From assembly GCA_037043455.1 (NCBI GenBank), contig JAWPHD010000231.1, positions 310,001-374,000 of the forward strand: DNA of 64,000 nt. The letters are read 5' to 3'. This DNA is from Cyrtodaria siliqua. Taxonomy: Eukaryota; Mollusca; Bivalvia; Adapedonta; Hiatellidae. Under the pieces are notes generated by a model. The model saw only the letters and a list, made by a program, of their open reading frames with translations, ran no database searches and was not told the origin of the DNA. The position numbers and the translations under genes are program-made. Positions 1-11,140 of this stretch are shown here, in pieces; the stretch's first letter is position 1; the number at the start of each line of letters is the position of its first letter.

Positions 1-1840
1 TTCTTGTCATAGTAGCCGAGTAGATCGTGAGCTGTGACGACTAGTTGTGTCTCGCAGGAGTAGCCTGAACGGGAGCCATGATTGAGGTCGGTAAGTACCC
101 TGTGTCTGTCTAGGTGGTCGAGCATATGGTGACAAATGATATGTTCCAGTAGTTTGGATAGGACACAAGTGAGGGACACTGGGCGGTAGTTCTCTGGAGT
201 ATGGCGATCCCCTTTCTTGAAGACCGGCGCAGTGTTGGCGCTTCTCCAGTCCTTGGGTAGATCCCCGGTGTCAACTGACTTTTGGAAGATGGCGGTAATG
301 GCTGGGGTGGCTTCTGTCGCGCACGCCTGGAGGACTCTGTTTGGTATCTCGTCTGGGCCAGTTGCCTTCCTAATGTTGATATTTTTTAGAAGCTTCAGTA
401 CCTCTTCTTCCCCGATATGTAGTGCGGGTATGCTCTCATCTATGTGGTTGGAGAGTGGAGGGGGTGGCTGGTTGTTGTTGTCCTTCGTGAAGACTGACTG
501 GAATTGGTTGATCAGGATCTCCGCTTTACCTTTACAGTCGCTGACAAGGTGGCCATGGTTCCGTAGAGGGGCGATGCATATGTTGTCTACCTTCTTGGAC
601 TTAACGTAGTTGTAAAAGGGGTTGGTGTTGTTGTTTTCCAGGCCTTCGTTGATAACTTTGTTGATATGGTCCAATTTAGCTTTGCGGATGAGCCGTTTAG
701 TTTCCTTTTGGCATTTTCTGTAGTTTGTCCAGATGTTGGTTTTCTTGGCCCTTTTGAAGATCCTAGCTTTCCGCTTGAGCTGTCTTTTTACTTTTCTTGT
801 GATCCATGGTGTTGCGTTTCTTGAAGTCTTCATTTTGGATGGGATGTTTTCTTGAATTGTTGGTTTGGAGCATTTCTTAAAAGGTGTCCCAGAGATGGTG
901 TACATTGGAGTTGTTTCGGTATAGTCGTAGGGTTTCTGTAGAGATGGTTGATATGTCTTTCTTTAGAGTTTCCCAGTTGGCCTTGGAGAACGTATAACAT
1001 TTTCTGGGTTTCTGTTTGGCATAGTATGGCTTGGTAACGGAATCAGCAACTACAATGTCATGGTCGGAGATACCAGGTGCGTTGGAAGTGGATTTAATGA
1101 GGGATGGATTCGTGGTAAATATAAGATCCAGAATGTTGTTTTCTCTAGTTGGCTTGTCGTGCACTTGAGTGAGATTGAAGTCAATCGACAGGTCAAGTAG
1201 AGCCTGTTGAACATCTTTGTCTTGAGCATCTCGCTGTACAGAGAGGTTCTGCCAATCTATGGCGGGGCAGTTGAAGTCGCCGGCTATAATGGTGAGGCGT
1301 TCTTTGTCGTTCATCGCCAGGTTGATTGACTTCCGTAGTTCGTTCACATCAGCCATGTTTCGATGGGGCATGTAGAATGAGGAGACTAGGAGGTTCTTCA
1401 TACCCTTGAGTTTCACTTGGACCCATTCTACTTCACATTTCGTGACCAGTTCAGGTTGTTCCTCAGCTATCAGATCCTCGTGTACTAGGACGAAAACTCC
1501 CCCTCCGAGTGTTCCTCTATCGTTTCTGTAAGCTCTGTAGTGGGTTGGGAATACTTCGCATGACTGAATGGCGTCGGGGGCTGGAGATTTACCTGGCTGG
1601 ATGCCCTTTAGCCACGATTCTGTGCCGCAGACTATGTCAGGCTTTATGTAGTGGAGGGCTGCTTGGAGTTCTGCGCTTTTCCCACCACCAATGCTCCGGC
1701 AGTTGACGTTCATAATCCGAAGATTCTGTTTTTTCTGAAACGCAAAACAATGAAGAGGTGTTGGTCGGGGACTGCGGTCGATGAGGAGAAACCTTGTTGA
1801 CGTGATCTGCTGTGTCTTTCAGCTGGACTGCTGACATGCA
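1..1840 (-). mobile_element. Non-LTR retrotransposon (LINE, CR1/jockey-like), truncated at the window edge
   Basis: Read on the minus strand, this stretch encodes an apurinic-type endonuclease followed by a linker and the start of a reverse transcriptase. The reverse transcriptase part, in the lower 870 bases, reads through ATGPDEIPNRVLQ (about 310-380) and KKGDRHTPENYRPVSLT (about 170-217), which are hallmark early RT blocks of CR1/jockey-type elements. The catalytic palm would lie to the left of position 1. The endonuclease frame remains open upstream of its first methionine, so the element probably extends to about 1840. A one-base frameshift at the A-run 879-882 separates the two domains, so this copy is inactive. 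The clade is uncertain; endonuclease plus RT on one strand is clear. Confidence 0.9.
877..1713 (-). pseudogene. LINE endonuclease domain (endonuclease/exonuclease/phosphatase family)
   Basis: This 278-residue open frame is the target-nicking endonuclease of the LINE. Visible family landmarks are the N-terminal NVNCRS (residues 2-7), TESWL with the metal-binding Glu (about 31-35), GDFN (145-148), LDLIFT (195-200) and the C-terminal SDHD (217-220) with the catalytic histidine. These are in the usual order and spacing. The frame ends at TAA 877-879, inside a run of four A on the plus strand. Removing one base from that run restores the linker and RT reading (FKKCSKPTIQ onward), so the stop is a frameshift and not the natural end of the protein. 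In an intact element this domain nicks chromosomal DNA to prime reverse transcription. Confidence 0.9.
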
Positions 1841-3029
1841 GGGGGCTGAACGCTGAACTAGATGTGAAAGAGTCTATGGTAGAATCAATGGACGATAACG
1901 GATGGAAAATGGTTGAAGTACTCAGTTCAAAACTTCAAAATGTAAAACTAGTAATGTTTATGCTATCACATTTACAACATAACACACTGTACATGGGAGT
2001 GCTTCGCAAGTAGGTCGTAATCTGCAGAGCATAGTTCACAGGCAAAGATCGATGGTGCCATATATCACAGCCATCACATCAACAGGGACTGTATGTTAAA
2101 ATTAATAATAAGTATGGGTATCATAAATTTATTAGTATGAGTGCTGGATATCTGTATTAATTAGCTTATCCCAAGTATTCATTATCAAAAGTGTATCATG
2201 AGTATAACTAAGTTAGTACAGGGTCCTCTATATATAAGACTCTGGTTTAGTACTAAATAATCTGGGAGTTAGATTTTTTAATTCTTTCTGTAAATAAGCA
2301 CTTACAATATATACATTTTATTTTTATTTTTTTTTATTAAAAAGAATTGTAGTACTTATTTGCGTATTGTATAGTCAGGGGTTTTTATATTATAATATAA
2401 AACACTTTTATAGTGTAGAATTTCTGTGTTATCAAAAGGAAAAGATCTAACTACCACAAAACATTGACTGTCATAATTATATGGCCTAACATGTGCTAAG
2501 AATGACGTAAAACACCATTCAAAGTAACTTGTCAGAGAAGAGCACACGTTGCATTACAATTTCTAAGTTCAAAAATTACCTGTCACGAATCCTAGATTAG
2601 TTGTAAATTTCGCGTTTAAATTAAATGTATTTGGTGTATACGTGTAAAAATACATCAATTTCACCGAAAATGTTTCAATTGAAAAAATAACTTAAATGAT
2701 GCTGAAAAATGAATAATGTTAAAAATTTCTAAGTTCTTTTCTGAATCAAAAAATGACTACCGGTATGTCCTTACACTGAAGCAGTTTCCGAATGATAAAT
2801 CGACTAAGTTCTCATTTGCCGACAAATTATGTAATGTCCGAATATTGTCCACGGGGAAAAATCCGAAGTCCGACAAATATTTCGAAGAAATGTATGGTTT
2901 TCCGAATTCGAACTTATTTTCCGAACATTTTATGTAATTTCCGATATATTTCAACGGAAATCTTCGGAATTTCGATTCGGACATCTGAAATTCTACAGAC
3001 GGGTTTAATAATAATAAATGAGTGATATT
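1841..3029. other. Non-coding AT-rich spacer
   Basis: No gene is recognised. Between about 2780 and 2990 the sequence is rich in CCGA/TCGG words on both strands, giving short overlapping open frames on each strand with no recognisable protein. The rest is AT-rich without clear repeats. Confidence 0.5.
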
Positions 3030-3111
3030 AGACCATAAAAGGCCCCCTTACCAAAAACATAGGCTTCTGGCGACTGTTTGCTGCAACTCTGCAGACAAGT
3101 TTGCGTCAAAG

Positions 3112-3238
3112 TTGCGGTACACTTTTACCATGCAAATGAAATATGCAGCAAACAAATATGCAAATGAGGTTCTGGTGATGTTCACCGCAACTTTGCGGCA
3201 GACCTCATTTACATAGTAAAAGTGTGCGGCAAATTCTC
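3112..3238. repeat. Foldback sequence in the left arm
   Basis: GTACACTTTTACCATGCAAATGA near 3117 is mirrored by TCATTTACATAGTAAAAGTGTGC near 3207-3229, and an inner GCAAATGAGGT (3160) pairs with ACCTCATTT (3203). The segment can form a long imperfect hairpin. Similar words occur at 5600-5645. Confidence 0.5.
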
Positions 3239-3476
3239 AGCACACTTCATTTGCATAACACTTTTAGCTGTAATCTTCTGGCGATGTTTTGGCGATGTTT
3301 GCTGCTACTTTGCAAACATTTTGCTGCAAACTTTATTTGCATAATTTTTTTCTCTGCAATGTTCTGGTGATGTTTTTCAAAATAAATAATGGACTGAAAT
3401 TATGAAATAGAACAATGGTGCGCCGTTTGTAAAAAAAATTAAAATATTTAGCTTGAAAACATTTTGTTTTTTTCAC

Positions 3477-3760
3477 TATTTAACATGGACTGCATCATAT
3501 TTAAATAAATTGACACTATTTAAATAAATCGACACAATTTAAATAAATGCTCTCCATTTAAAGTATATCCTTACTATTTAGATTATATCCTCACGATTTA
3601 ACTAAATGGTTTTGATTTAAATAATTGTTTGTGAATTCTAAATAAATGGACCTTTGTTTTACTAAAAGTGCAACAATTTAATTAAATTCACTATATTTAA
3701 ATAAATCGACACAATTTAAATAAACTCACACTATTTAAATAAATCCTCTCAAAATTAAAA
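3477..3760. repeat. Degenerate A/T-rich tandem repeat, about 19-20 bp
   Basis: The words GACACTATTTAAATAAAT and GACACAATTTAAATAAAT recur with drift through the interval, separated by variants such as CTCTCCATTTAAAG. It is low complexity, non-coding, and ends just before the 44-bp satellite. Confidence 0.6.
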
Positions 3761-3775
3761 TCTGTCATTTTTTTC

Positions 3776-4850
3776 TGCATTACTCTCATTTTCATGGAGA
3801 TGTCGAGCGCTGTCATTTTGCATTACTCCCATTTTTATGAAGATGTCGAACGCTGTTATTTTTGCATTACTCCCATTTTCATGGAGATGTCGAGCACTGT
3901 CATTTCTGCATTACTCCAATTTTCCTGGAGATATCGATTACTGTTGAGCGCTGCCACTTCTGCATTACTCTCATTTTCATGGAGATGTTGAACACTGTCA
4001 TTTCTGCAGTACTCACACTTTCATGGAGATGTCGACTGCTGTCATTTCTGCATTACTCTCATTTTTATGGAGATGTCGAGCGCTGTCATTTCTGCATTAC
4101 TCTGATTTTCATGAAGATGTCGAGCACTGTCATTTCTGCATTAAACTCCAATTTTCCTGGAGATATCGAGTACTGTTGAACGCGGTCACTTCTGCATTAC
4201 TCTCATTTTCATGGAGAGGTCGAGCACTGTCTTTTCTGCATTACTCTCATTTTCATGGAGATATCGAGCACTGTTGACTCTGAGTACTGTCATTACTTTA
4301 ATTTTCATGGCGTTGTCGAGTGTTGTCATTAATGCATAACTCACATTTTCATCGAGATGTTGAGTGCAGTCATTTCTGCATAATACTCCCATTTTTATGA
4401 AGATGTCGAACGCTGTCATTTTTGCATTACTCCCATTTTCATGGAGATGTGGAGCACTGTCATTTCTGCATTACTCCAATTTTATGAAGATGTCGAATGC
4501 TGTAATTTTTGCACTACTCCCATTTTCATGGAGATGTCGAGCGCTTTCATTTCTGCATTACTCTCATTTTCATGGAGATGTCGAGTACTGTCATTTCTGC
4601 ATTACTCACATTTTCATGGAGATGTCGAGTGCAGTCATTTGTGCATTACTTCCATTTTTATGAAGATGTCGAACGCTGTCATTTTTGAGTTACTACCATT
4701 TTCATGGAGATGTCGAGCGCTGTCATTTCTGCATTACTCTCATTTTCATGGAGATTTTGAGCACTGTCATTTCTGCATTATTCCCATTTTCATGGAGATG
4801 TCGTGTGCTGTCATTTCTGCATTACTCCCATTTTCATGGACATGTCACTC
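3776..4850. repeat. 44-bp tandem satellite, about 24 copies
   Basis: The unit is CATTTCTGCATTACTCTCAT followed by TTTCATGGAGATGTCGAG and CACTGT, 44 bp in total, with small indels (43-46 bp) and point changes between copies. Some copies read TTTTTATGAAGATGTCGAACG, giving two interleaved variants. Because 44 is not a multiple of three the frame rotates, so the open frames of about 60-140 residues across this interval are not genes. Confidence 0.92.
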
Positions 4851-5339
4851 GCTAACTGTAGCAGTCCAATAGGCACCAATATGACCAGGATATCTTAGAA
4901 TCAGCACCAGACCCTAGACAAACCAACAAACGTATATATACACACATCTACCTATTGAGGTCATACTGATCATATTATTTTGCACTTGGGATACAATTTT
5001 AATTTTTCTGGTTTTAAATGTTGGAGTTGTCATGGTGTTTGGATTTTAAAAATGTTGTTGCAATGAACACAATTGCATAAATGTATAAACATAAGGTTCC
5101 ACGAAACAAATTACACTTGGCTAAATTACTTGTTCAAGTGGTACGTCCTTTGACATAAAATACAAATTTCACTTTTAATAGTAAGTAGTAAGTAACTGAT
5201 ATAATAAAATTCTGTATAAAGTCTAAGTTTTGCGATGCTCTTTTGGCTAACAGAGTCTTCAGATACAGCAGATCAAAATGGAAAATTTTGTCGTGATATT
5301 CTGTGAATAAAGAAACGGCAAATCTGAATTTAAAAGATT
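4851..5339. other. Non-coding spacer inside the candidate composite element
   Basis: No gene, RNA or clear repeat is visible. The sequence is AT-rich with short accidental open frames only. Confidence 0.5.
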
Positions 5340-5667
5340 GTGGTGATGTTACGGCGCGCAATAAATAAAAATCGGATTGGTAAAATGTGTCGCAATGTTG
5401 TGGCGAACATAAAAAACATGCAAGTAAGTTTGTGGTGATGTTATGGTAAACGTTGCAAATAAATAAATGTTTCTGGCGAATGTAAAGCTTTTTGGCGAGT
5501 TTGCGGCCAATTCGACAAAGATTACCATAATGTTTGCGGCAACATCACCGCTAGTGGCGAACATTGGCGAACAATTAAGAATTGTTATGGTGAACAAAAT
5601 TGTTGAACAAAATTGTTCACTGCAAGCTTGCGGCAAACCTCATTTGGTAAGGAGGGTGCTTATGGAC

Positions 5668-6700
5668 CAGACACTATTTATCTGGGCATTGGAAATGGTG
5701 CAAAATGGCATGGGACAGGTACTTTTTTTGTCGCGACAAACCATGGGACGATACCTTTTTTTTCGTTTGCTTGCCATGGGACGTACATTTTTTTATTTTT
5801 GTTTGTATAAAATTTTATTTGCACCGGTCCCAACCCCCCGATAAATATTGCCTGGTCCCTTAAAGAAAGATATTAAGTGTTTACAATTACCACATACGTT
5901 ATATAATTTATATTTTTTAAATGAAATTACTGTAACGAGCGTATTCAGCTCTGTCGAATTCGCTTATTCACGCATATATCAAATTTTGACTGGACACACT
6001 TATTTAAGTATTTGTATTTTGAACCCACATTACATGTACATGCAATTAGTCAGCATATTTTCGAAAACGTACCTAATGATGAGGTCATAAGCGCTTTGTG
6101 TGAACTCGACACGGGAAAATCAAAACTTTGGTCTTTCCGTATGCTACAAAGAAAGTAGATCATATCACATTTGGTATTTCAGAAATGTGATCCACACACT
6201 GCTTTTCAATAGACTGTTTTATGTTACAGTTATAATTGACTAATTGTCATTTCTAATTAGCTACATTGTTATTGAACGTTTCTTTTCCTTTCAGTTATTG
6301 TAGATATGTATACTGTGTTACAATATATAGACATGGTTAACTGTGCTTACACACCGAATACTTAATTCTTTTGACAAAATCAAGTGCGATGATTAATAGC
6401 TGAAAACTCTTAAAAAATACTGGAAAATTCCATATAATTGCAGTCACTCGAACATTTAGATAATACAAACAATGTGATTGGTTAAAGGACGATGACATGA
6501 TCAATTTAAGCTACGTTCCTTTTTAAAATGAACTGTTCGAACTACTTTCATCCTCTATTCATGTGCGTAAAATCAACAACAACTCGTATTTATTCTAATA
6601 ATTTGTTTCATTAATAAATTAAGAAAATAAGCAAACTATTTGACGTCATAAGAAATATCAGGCCTTTATATGACGATTTAATTATCATCCCAGGAAATAT
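5668..6700. other. Non-coding spacer
   Basis: The word CCATGGGAC recurs three times next to T-runs between 5708 and 5790. Otherwise nothing is recognised up to the LINE relic. Confidence 0.5.
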
Positions 6701-6702
6701 GT

Positions 6703-6990
6703 ACAACAATTTCAGTCGTGTGTAACATTAAATGGTGTAAGGTTCAACTATGTTGAGTGTAATATAGGCGTACGACAAGGGGACATTCTTTCGTTGTTAT
6801 TTTTCTCGTTTTATCTAAATGATTTAAGTTCTTTTTTTTCACAAAATCAAAATTTAAACGGAGTAAGTTGTCGAGAACACGAATTAGACAACGACGTCTT
6901 ATACATTTAAAATTGTTTATTTTGTTATACGCAGATGACACTGTTAGTGTATGCGAAACAGCAGATGTCCTACAAGAAGCCCTTAATATT
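6703..6990 (+). pseudogene. Decayed LINE reverse transcriptase palm fragment
   Basis: Translation shows CVTLNGVRFNYVECNIGVRQGD, FSFYLNDL, and then, after one frameshift near 6905-6925, LLYADDTVSVCETADVLQEALN. GVRQGD and the catalytic YADD (codons at 6928-6939) are diagnostic of the RT palm of invertebrate non-LTR elements. The frame contains an in-frame stop near 6908 and a frameshift, and no endonuclease or 3' end is visible nearby, so this is an old short fragment. It is on the opposite strand to the LINE at the start of the window and differs from it. Confidence 0.85.
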
Positions 6991-7239
6991 AATAACCCAA
7001 TATAACCAAACATAACCAAATAGGATGTGTTAACTTATTTTATTTTTAAAGAAATGTCTGAATCGTGCGCTATATTCCAATAACGTTTTTGTGATCCGTG
7101 TGAAATTAAATGATAATTGCATGAATAGGCAATGCAATAATGATGTTAAAGGGCAGACGGCATTCTTGAATAATTCAGTCGGTTAAATAACATGCAATCA
7201 AGTGCCTCAGTAACTAACAAACACCTGTTTATCCATTGA

Positions 7240-7460
7240 AAATGTAGATGCTGAACAATATTGTTACCTTTAGCGTAGACAGTTATTACATATAGCGTTG
7301 ACATAAAAAAAAAGCTGTTATCTTTAACAATAGCGTTGTTACCTTTAGAGGAAGAAGCGATTGTTACCTTTAGCGGATGTTGTTTCCTTTAGCGTTGAAA
7401 TTGTTATCTTTAGCGGCGTTGTTATATTTAGCGGAATTGTTATCTTTAGCGTTGTTACAG
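7240..7460. repeat. Irregular repeat of the motif GTTRYCTTTAGCG
   Basis: GTTACCTTTAGCG, GTTATCTTTAGCG, GTTTCCTTTAGCG and GTTATATTTAGCG occur about eight times with variable spacing (roughly 15-45 bases) between 7262 and 7456. The motif is conserved but the spacing is not, which is unusual for a simple minisatellite. No function can be assigned. Confidence 0.6.
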
Positions 7461-9593
7461 TGCCTGTAATATCATAGAAAAGTGTCCAGGCCATCAAATA
7501 TTTTAAATACACAAGTTTAACTTAATACACCTAAATAATTGATGGAAATATGATATTTTCTTATCACATTTTATCTCAAAGGAGTTGGATAATATATTAT
7601 TATCTTAGTAATCAGAGCCGTCTTACAGCATTTGGTATATGAGGACCGGTGATACGTGATACGTGATACAATAGACATAATCAAAATGACTTCTTGTCAC
7701 GGTATGTCTCTGTATTAACCTTTACATTCTTAACATGTCAATTTGCCCTATTCGATATAATTTATTGTGACAAACAACGCAATACATTTTCGGAATGCTG
7801 AAAACAGCATCACTTTAAAGAATTAATGGTTATACTGTAGATCGTAAAAGGCAATATAATAACGCTTTTAAAACAATATAAACGATATAAACATTGATCA
7901 AAACACACCAATAATAAATCTAGATTATTCTGAAATGTACATTTGTTTATCTATACTAGTAATAATAAACAAAGATTATTAATGGGGTAATATTGAAACG
8001 CCGAATACGACAAATAAAACAAAACAAAAGCAAATTATATCAATTATAAGAGGCAAATTATCTAATAACCATATTGTTGCGAATGTATTACAATATATAT
8101 GGACTTATTCTTATTTTAATTAACGAACTAGAAATTAAAATCACACCCATTGTCATATAGTTTGCTGTTTATTTATTCAATAAAAATAATCCATATCTGT
8201 ACTGAACTGTCGATCGGGTTGATTAATTAGCTTTAACCCATTAGCTAACTTGTAGAAAAAAACGTTTAACATGGTTAGTCTATGGTGTTATCATATTGCC
8301 ATTAAGAAGTCGTGCTATTACTACAATTGAGGTTTTGTTTCAGGCTAACTATCAATTGACAGGCTATGGATATAAAGGTTGTTTCATTTACTCCCATCTA
8401 GTATACATGAAACAGGCAAAGGTTTAAAATAGTCATAAAACACGATGTTCGTATTAAATGGCATTTGATATTCCATCAAAGGTATTCATTATAAACGTTA
8501 TACACTAAGTGGAAAGAAATGTTTTAACCGACGTTATGTGCGTGATTTACCTATGTATTAGCCTCTAGATAAAACTAAACTTAAGCACCGCCTACTTACA
8601 TGCTGGCAAGTGTCATGCCACTATTTAAGTGATTTGCTGTCAACTAAACGTTGTGTTTTTTTTAAAGGCTCAATAGCAAGACAACATTGGAACGTTTCAC
8701 TCGAGACATTGTGTGACGTAAGTTTTGATTTGCTTCTTTATTCTAACATAACTAATAACGTAATTTAGGTGAAAAGTATTTTTGTTGAAATTTCAAAAAG
8801 CACTGGTGATTAATTGTCATACTCTGTAACTTTGAATGATTTGGACCGTACACTATGTCAACGTATTTAAAATATCATTTTGCACGATGTGTGTCAGATT
8901 TTCCCACCATATACTCAAAATATAATATGTACTATTACGAAAGTAGGTGGCAGCTTGTAGGTGTTTGTGTGTGTGTGTGTTTTCTGTGTATTTAAGTTTA
9001 TTTATGTTGTCATTTAAATTACTGCATGCTTTTGAAATAAAAATAAATTAGTGGACACATAACAGCAAATTAAAATATTATCATATAACCATATTAAACT
9101 AACACTTAACATGCTTCCTTGTTTTATTTTAAAAATTAAAACAAATTTTAATTAGAGTTGAAAACATGTTACTGTCAGACAGTTAATCTAAAGCTTACAT
9201 GGTTCGAACATATAGGCAATCATTTACAGGAGGATGGTTAATGCATGTAATATGAACTAATACATCACGATGAGAAAAAAAAAGAAAAAGCAACAAATAC
9301 ATTTGTTTCATGTATGGTTCGTTATTTTATCAAAACTAAAGATGTTTTATTTATTTAATTGTTAACAAATACATTATTTTGAATTAATGTATGTGAACAT
9401 GATACAGTCAGACACTGACTTAGTCAAACAAATTACCAGGAACGAATATAAACGCAATAATTTAGAACAGAATTATTATGACTATACTGTGTACATATGT
9501 TTTTTTTTTTTTTTATATGAAATAGCAGAATTTTGCAAAATAATAATACGTTGAAACTTAAGTCTTTAGAAAATATGTGATAATAATTTTATG
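7461..9593. other. Non-coding AT-rich spacer
   Basis: A (GT)n tract of about nine units lies at 8962-8981. A short stretch at 8685-8719 is flanked by a T-rich AG and a strong GTAAGT, and could be a small exon. Nothing else is recognised. Confidence 0.45.
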
Positions 9594-9719
9594 ATATGGT
9601 AGGTTTCATATCTGTCCCCATATCCGACCAAGACTCCTAAAGCAGCCCGCGAGCTAACGTTCTTTGACACATATGAGAGTCTCTGACGGATATGGGTGAG
9701 CATATGAAATTCGCCATAT
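9594..9719. repeat. 126-bp foldback element (MITE-like)
   Basis: The arm 9594-9626, beginning ATATGG and containing TTTCATAT and CCCATATCCG, is repeated in inverted form at 9687-9719. The 33-bp arms differ at only a few positions and enclose a 60-bp loop that contains GACTC/GAGTC. No coding capacity exists. It looks like a small non-autonomous transposon or a foldback repeat. Confidence 0.75.
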
Positions 9720-10429
9720 AATAATCTGTAGGTATAATTCTCGGAAGGAATGTTAAATTTAAACGTATATTTAACAAATTGGATTTATGAATAAAACAAT
9801 ATCTGCAGTATTTTATGCAACAGTTAGATAAAAAGAATGGCTTTCATTTGCTGTGAAACTATAGGAATACTGAGAAAAATATTGACAAGAAAGTATCAAG
9901 TAAATAAAATAAAATAATAATACGAAAGTATCATGTATAGTCTTATTTAATACCATTGGCCACATATGTTCACACATGTTCCAGTACTGCAACAAACTTT
10001 CTGACTAGTGTTTTTTGTATTTTCTTCCTTCAAATTCTTTATTGATAATCTGATTATATTTCCCGGTTTGTTATAACTTTTATTGACACCGCTGCACACT
10101 GCTTTTTTCAAAATATTTAATGACTTTCAAATAATATTTTAAAGGTCACCACACTTTTGAATATTTTCAAATTATAAATAAATTTCGAGTCCCTATATTT
10201 TTTGTTATAAAGTAAATATCGTTTATCCTTAATGTGAGTGCATGTACCGTTTATTCGATGACTGTTAACGATATCTTGTTCAAATATAGAATCTCGGGAT
10301 ACATCGTGATATATCTCCGTTCTCGTGGAGTAATTCAAACAATTTATGAATGCTATATATATATATTAAAGGTTTTCGATTATGGAATTTGTGCATGTCA
10401 GGGTAAAATAGCACAATTATTTAGGCTTA
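9720..10429. other. Non-coding AT-rich spacer
   Basis: No supported feature is visible here. Confidence 0.45.
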
Positions 10430-11140
10430 ATGATAAAAACTAACGTGATAAACAGCAAAGACTATAAGATATTAAGATGGTATTACTATGACCCTATCAT
10501 TTGGCAACGTACTGCATGTTTAGTGGTTGAACCATTTACACTTTGCCACTATACTTTCGTCTTTGATTGTGCGATGAGAGGGCAGGTTGTTGACTCTATG
10601 ATGACGTCTACCAAACTCATCAAATGACGGTAGCGTCTGATTATTGTCTTAAATTGCGTATTTTCGTATCAATAATGGTTTATTCTATTGTTGCTCTGGC
10701 CAAGTCATTGAGTACTTGCTTTTTGGCTTCTAGGCTTTGTTTTTGTATTAATATATACATGATTATTTGTGTTAAACTTGTCGGTTTCGGCCGTTTCCAA
10801 AGGTCCATTATCATACTCTTATATCACCCTTAATGCTGCAGTATTTGTTAGAAAATACAACCTGGCGGGGATATTTTTTCTTTACTCTGTCCCTTTTTAT
10901 TGGGATGACAATAGAATAAGTGTGAGGTTTGGTGCACCTTAGAACCTGGTTTAAAATCCGAGAGGCCCTTTTTGCCACCTACCGTTCCAAGGCGGTAGCC
11001 CTATATTCAACCCTTTTATGTTTGTGATGTCATATCTTGCCTTTTATTCATATGTGTTATTGTTTTTTGTTTCTATGGTGCTTTTGGTTGTTGACTGTTG
11101 TCATTGAATGCTACATTTCCTGTTTGACATTAATATCTTA
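10430..11140 (+). mobile_element. Dispersed repeat family A, plus-strand copy with coding relic
   Basis: The family is defined here by shared blocks in fixed order: a short coding relic, GTCATTGAGTAC, a GGATGACAGTAGGGTAAG-like box, GTTTGGTGCACC, ACCGTTCCAAGGCGGTAG and TGAATGCTACATTTCCTG. This copy carries the relic YYDPIIWQRTACLVVEPFTL (in the frame from 10430) and the box GTTCCAAGGCGGTAG near 10984. Eleven recognisable copies in both orientations occur in the window. The identity of the parent element is unknown. The AT-rich tail and the protein relic suggest a retrotransposon 3' part. Confidence 0.7.

Larger units (their letters stand above)
3030..5667. mobile_element. Candidate composite element with imperfect terminal inverted repeats
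   Basis: The left edge (3030-3054, GACCATAAAAGG then CCCCCTTACCAAA) is matched in reverse complement at the right edge (about 5642-5667, TTTGGTAAGGAGG then TTATGGAC). Both flanks inside the ends (3055-3380 and 5340-5640) are built from related words such as GTTCRCCGCAAC and GCGGCAAACCTCATTT, consistent with long degenerate inverted arms. The interior holds an A/T repeat and a 44-bp satellite. No transposase frame is visible and no target duplication was found, so it would be non-autonomous. Two independent insertions of one foldback family around a satellite is the alternative reading. Confidence 0.45.

Noticed and set aside
217..609. Plus-strand open frame of 130 residues
   Set aside because: It is antisense to the LINE reverse transcriptase region, which has clear protein landmarks on the minus strand.
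3784..4872. Open frames of 65-143 residues with FLHYSHFHGD repeats
   Set aside because: They come from the 44-bp satellite; frames rotate among copies and have no independent coding evidence.
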